Below, piece by piece: positions 63,807 to 64,000 of a DNA stretch of 64,000 bases (the stretch's first letter is position 1; every line of letters starts with the position of its first letter). Made by a program: the position numbers and the translations under genes. The stretch spans positions 38,058 to 102,057 of the forward strand of contig NZ_FQYT01000008.1 of assembly GCF_900141895.1 (NCBI RefSeq), written 5' to 3'. Under the pieces are notes generated by a model. That model made no database searches, was not told the origin of the DNA, and saw only the letters and a program-made list of their open reading frames with translations. Source of the DNA: Parasporobacterium paucivorans DSM 15970. GTDB taxonomy: Bacteria; Bacillota; Clostridia; Lachnospirales; Lachnospiraceae.

Positions 63807-64000
63807 ATGGTGAATTATCGAGATATTATCAGGCTCAAGAGCCTGGACTACAGCAACGTAAGCGTTGCGAGCAGTAGCGGCAGTTCCAGAAATACCGTTG
63901 CCGAGGTATGGAAACTGGCACAGGATATAAATCTGGGCTGGCCGATACCGGATACCCTTACTGATAAGGACATCGGACTGATCCTATATCCGGATCGTGG
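63807..64000 (+). CDS. istA: IS21-family transposase IstA, N-terminal part, cut by window edge
   Basis: The frame from the ATG at 63807 is open to the window end (64 codons). MVNYRDIIRLKSLDYSNVSVA and SSRNTVAEVWKLAQ form the helix-turn-helix start of an IS21-type IstA. GGAGG lies 10 bases upstream. The catalytic DDE domain and the istB helper gene would lie outside the window, so completeness cannot be judged. Confidence 0.8.
   Translation, partial: MVNYRDIIRLKSLDYSNVSVASSSGSSRNTVAEVWKLAQDINLGWPIPDTLTDKDIGLILYPDR

Overview
The window looks like chromosomal DNA from a Gram-positive anaerobe of the Clostridia, most likely a Lachnospiraceae-type gut or sediment bacterium. The reasons are the GGAGG ribosome binding sites, sigma-A promoters, a leucine T-box ahead of leuS, Rex, a PASTA-domain kinase with its PP2C phosphatase, a eukaryote-like NADP isocitrate dehydrogenase, a eukaryote-type HisA, and a formate dehydrogenase paired with NuoE/NuoF-like subunits. 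The genus cannot be fixed from sequence reading alone. Coordinates of short sites were counted by eye and may be off by one.

Almost all housekeeping genes lie on the minus strand. Read right to left they form several units. (1) PiT phosphate permease, DUF47 and Smr genes (57.4-55.4 kb). (2) A response regulator/histidine kinase pair (54.5-52.3 kb), whose promoter overlaps that of a divergent transglutaminase-like gene. (3) The translation operon rimP-nusA-rnpM-L7Ae-infB-rbfA-nrnA-truB-ribF (52.2-44.0 kb), then rpsO with its own promoter, then pnp. (4) nuoE-nuoF-formate dehydrogenase-hisA (41.3-36.0 kb). (5) A long cluster uppP-ftsK-dapF-murE-priA-def-fmt-yugP-rsmB-rlmN-prpC-pknB-rsgA-rpe-DUF3810-queA (35.9-17.2 kb), mixing peptidoglycan precursor synthesis, formyl-Met processing, rRNA modification and Ser/Thr signalling. 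(6) An EF-G-like GTPase with its own promoter. (7) leuS-icd-DUF1653 behind the T-box. (8) An ABC-F ATPase. (9) rex-acpS-nnr-alr and hlyC-yebC, ending in a 69-bp repeat array and a terminator. Plus-strand genes in the core are few: a carbamate kinase, the transglutaminase-like gene, upp and ssrA (tmRNA).

Right of ssrA (58.7-64.0 kb) the character changes to an accessory region. It holds a decayed IS1182-type transposase, a large InlB-repeat surface protein, a possible LysR fragment, an intact uroporphyrinogen-decarboxylase/methyltransferase-family gene, a decayed IS66 transposase and the start of an IS21-type element. A second, divergent member of the same methyltransferase family is cut by the left edge.

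The most interesting regulatory find is a cyclic-di-GMP-I (GEMM) riboswitch on the minus strand at about 61.19-61.27 kb. It has a consensus promoter upstream and a strong terminator directly downstream, and it leads into the surface-protein gene, which suggests c-di-GMP control of an adhesin-like protein. Other points of note are the 69-bp tandem repeats that share sequence with the yebC 3' end, an inverted repeat able to hide the EF-G-like ribosome binding site in read-through RNA, a degenerate G4 motif in that GTPase, and an unusual phosphate loop in the carbamate kinase. No CRISPR array, toxin-antitoxin pair or recognisable defence system was seen.
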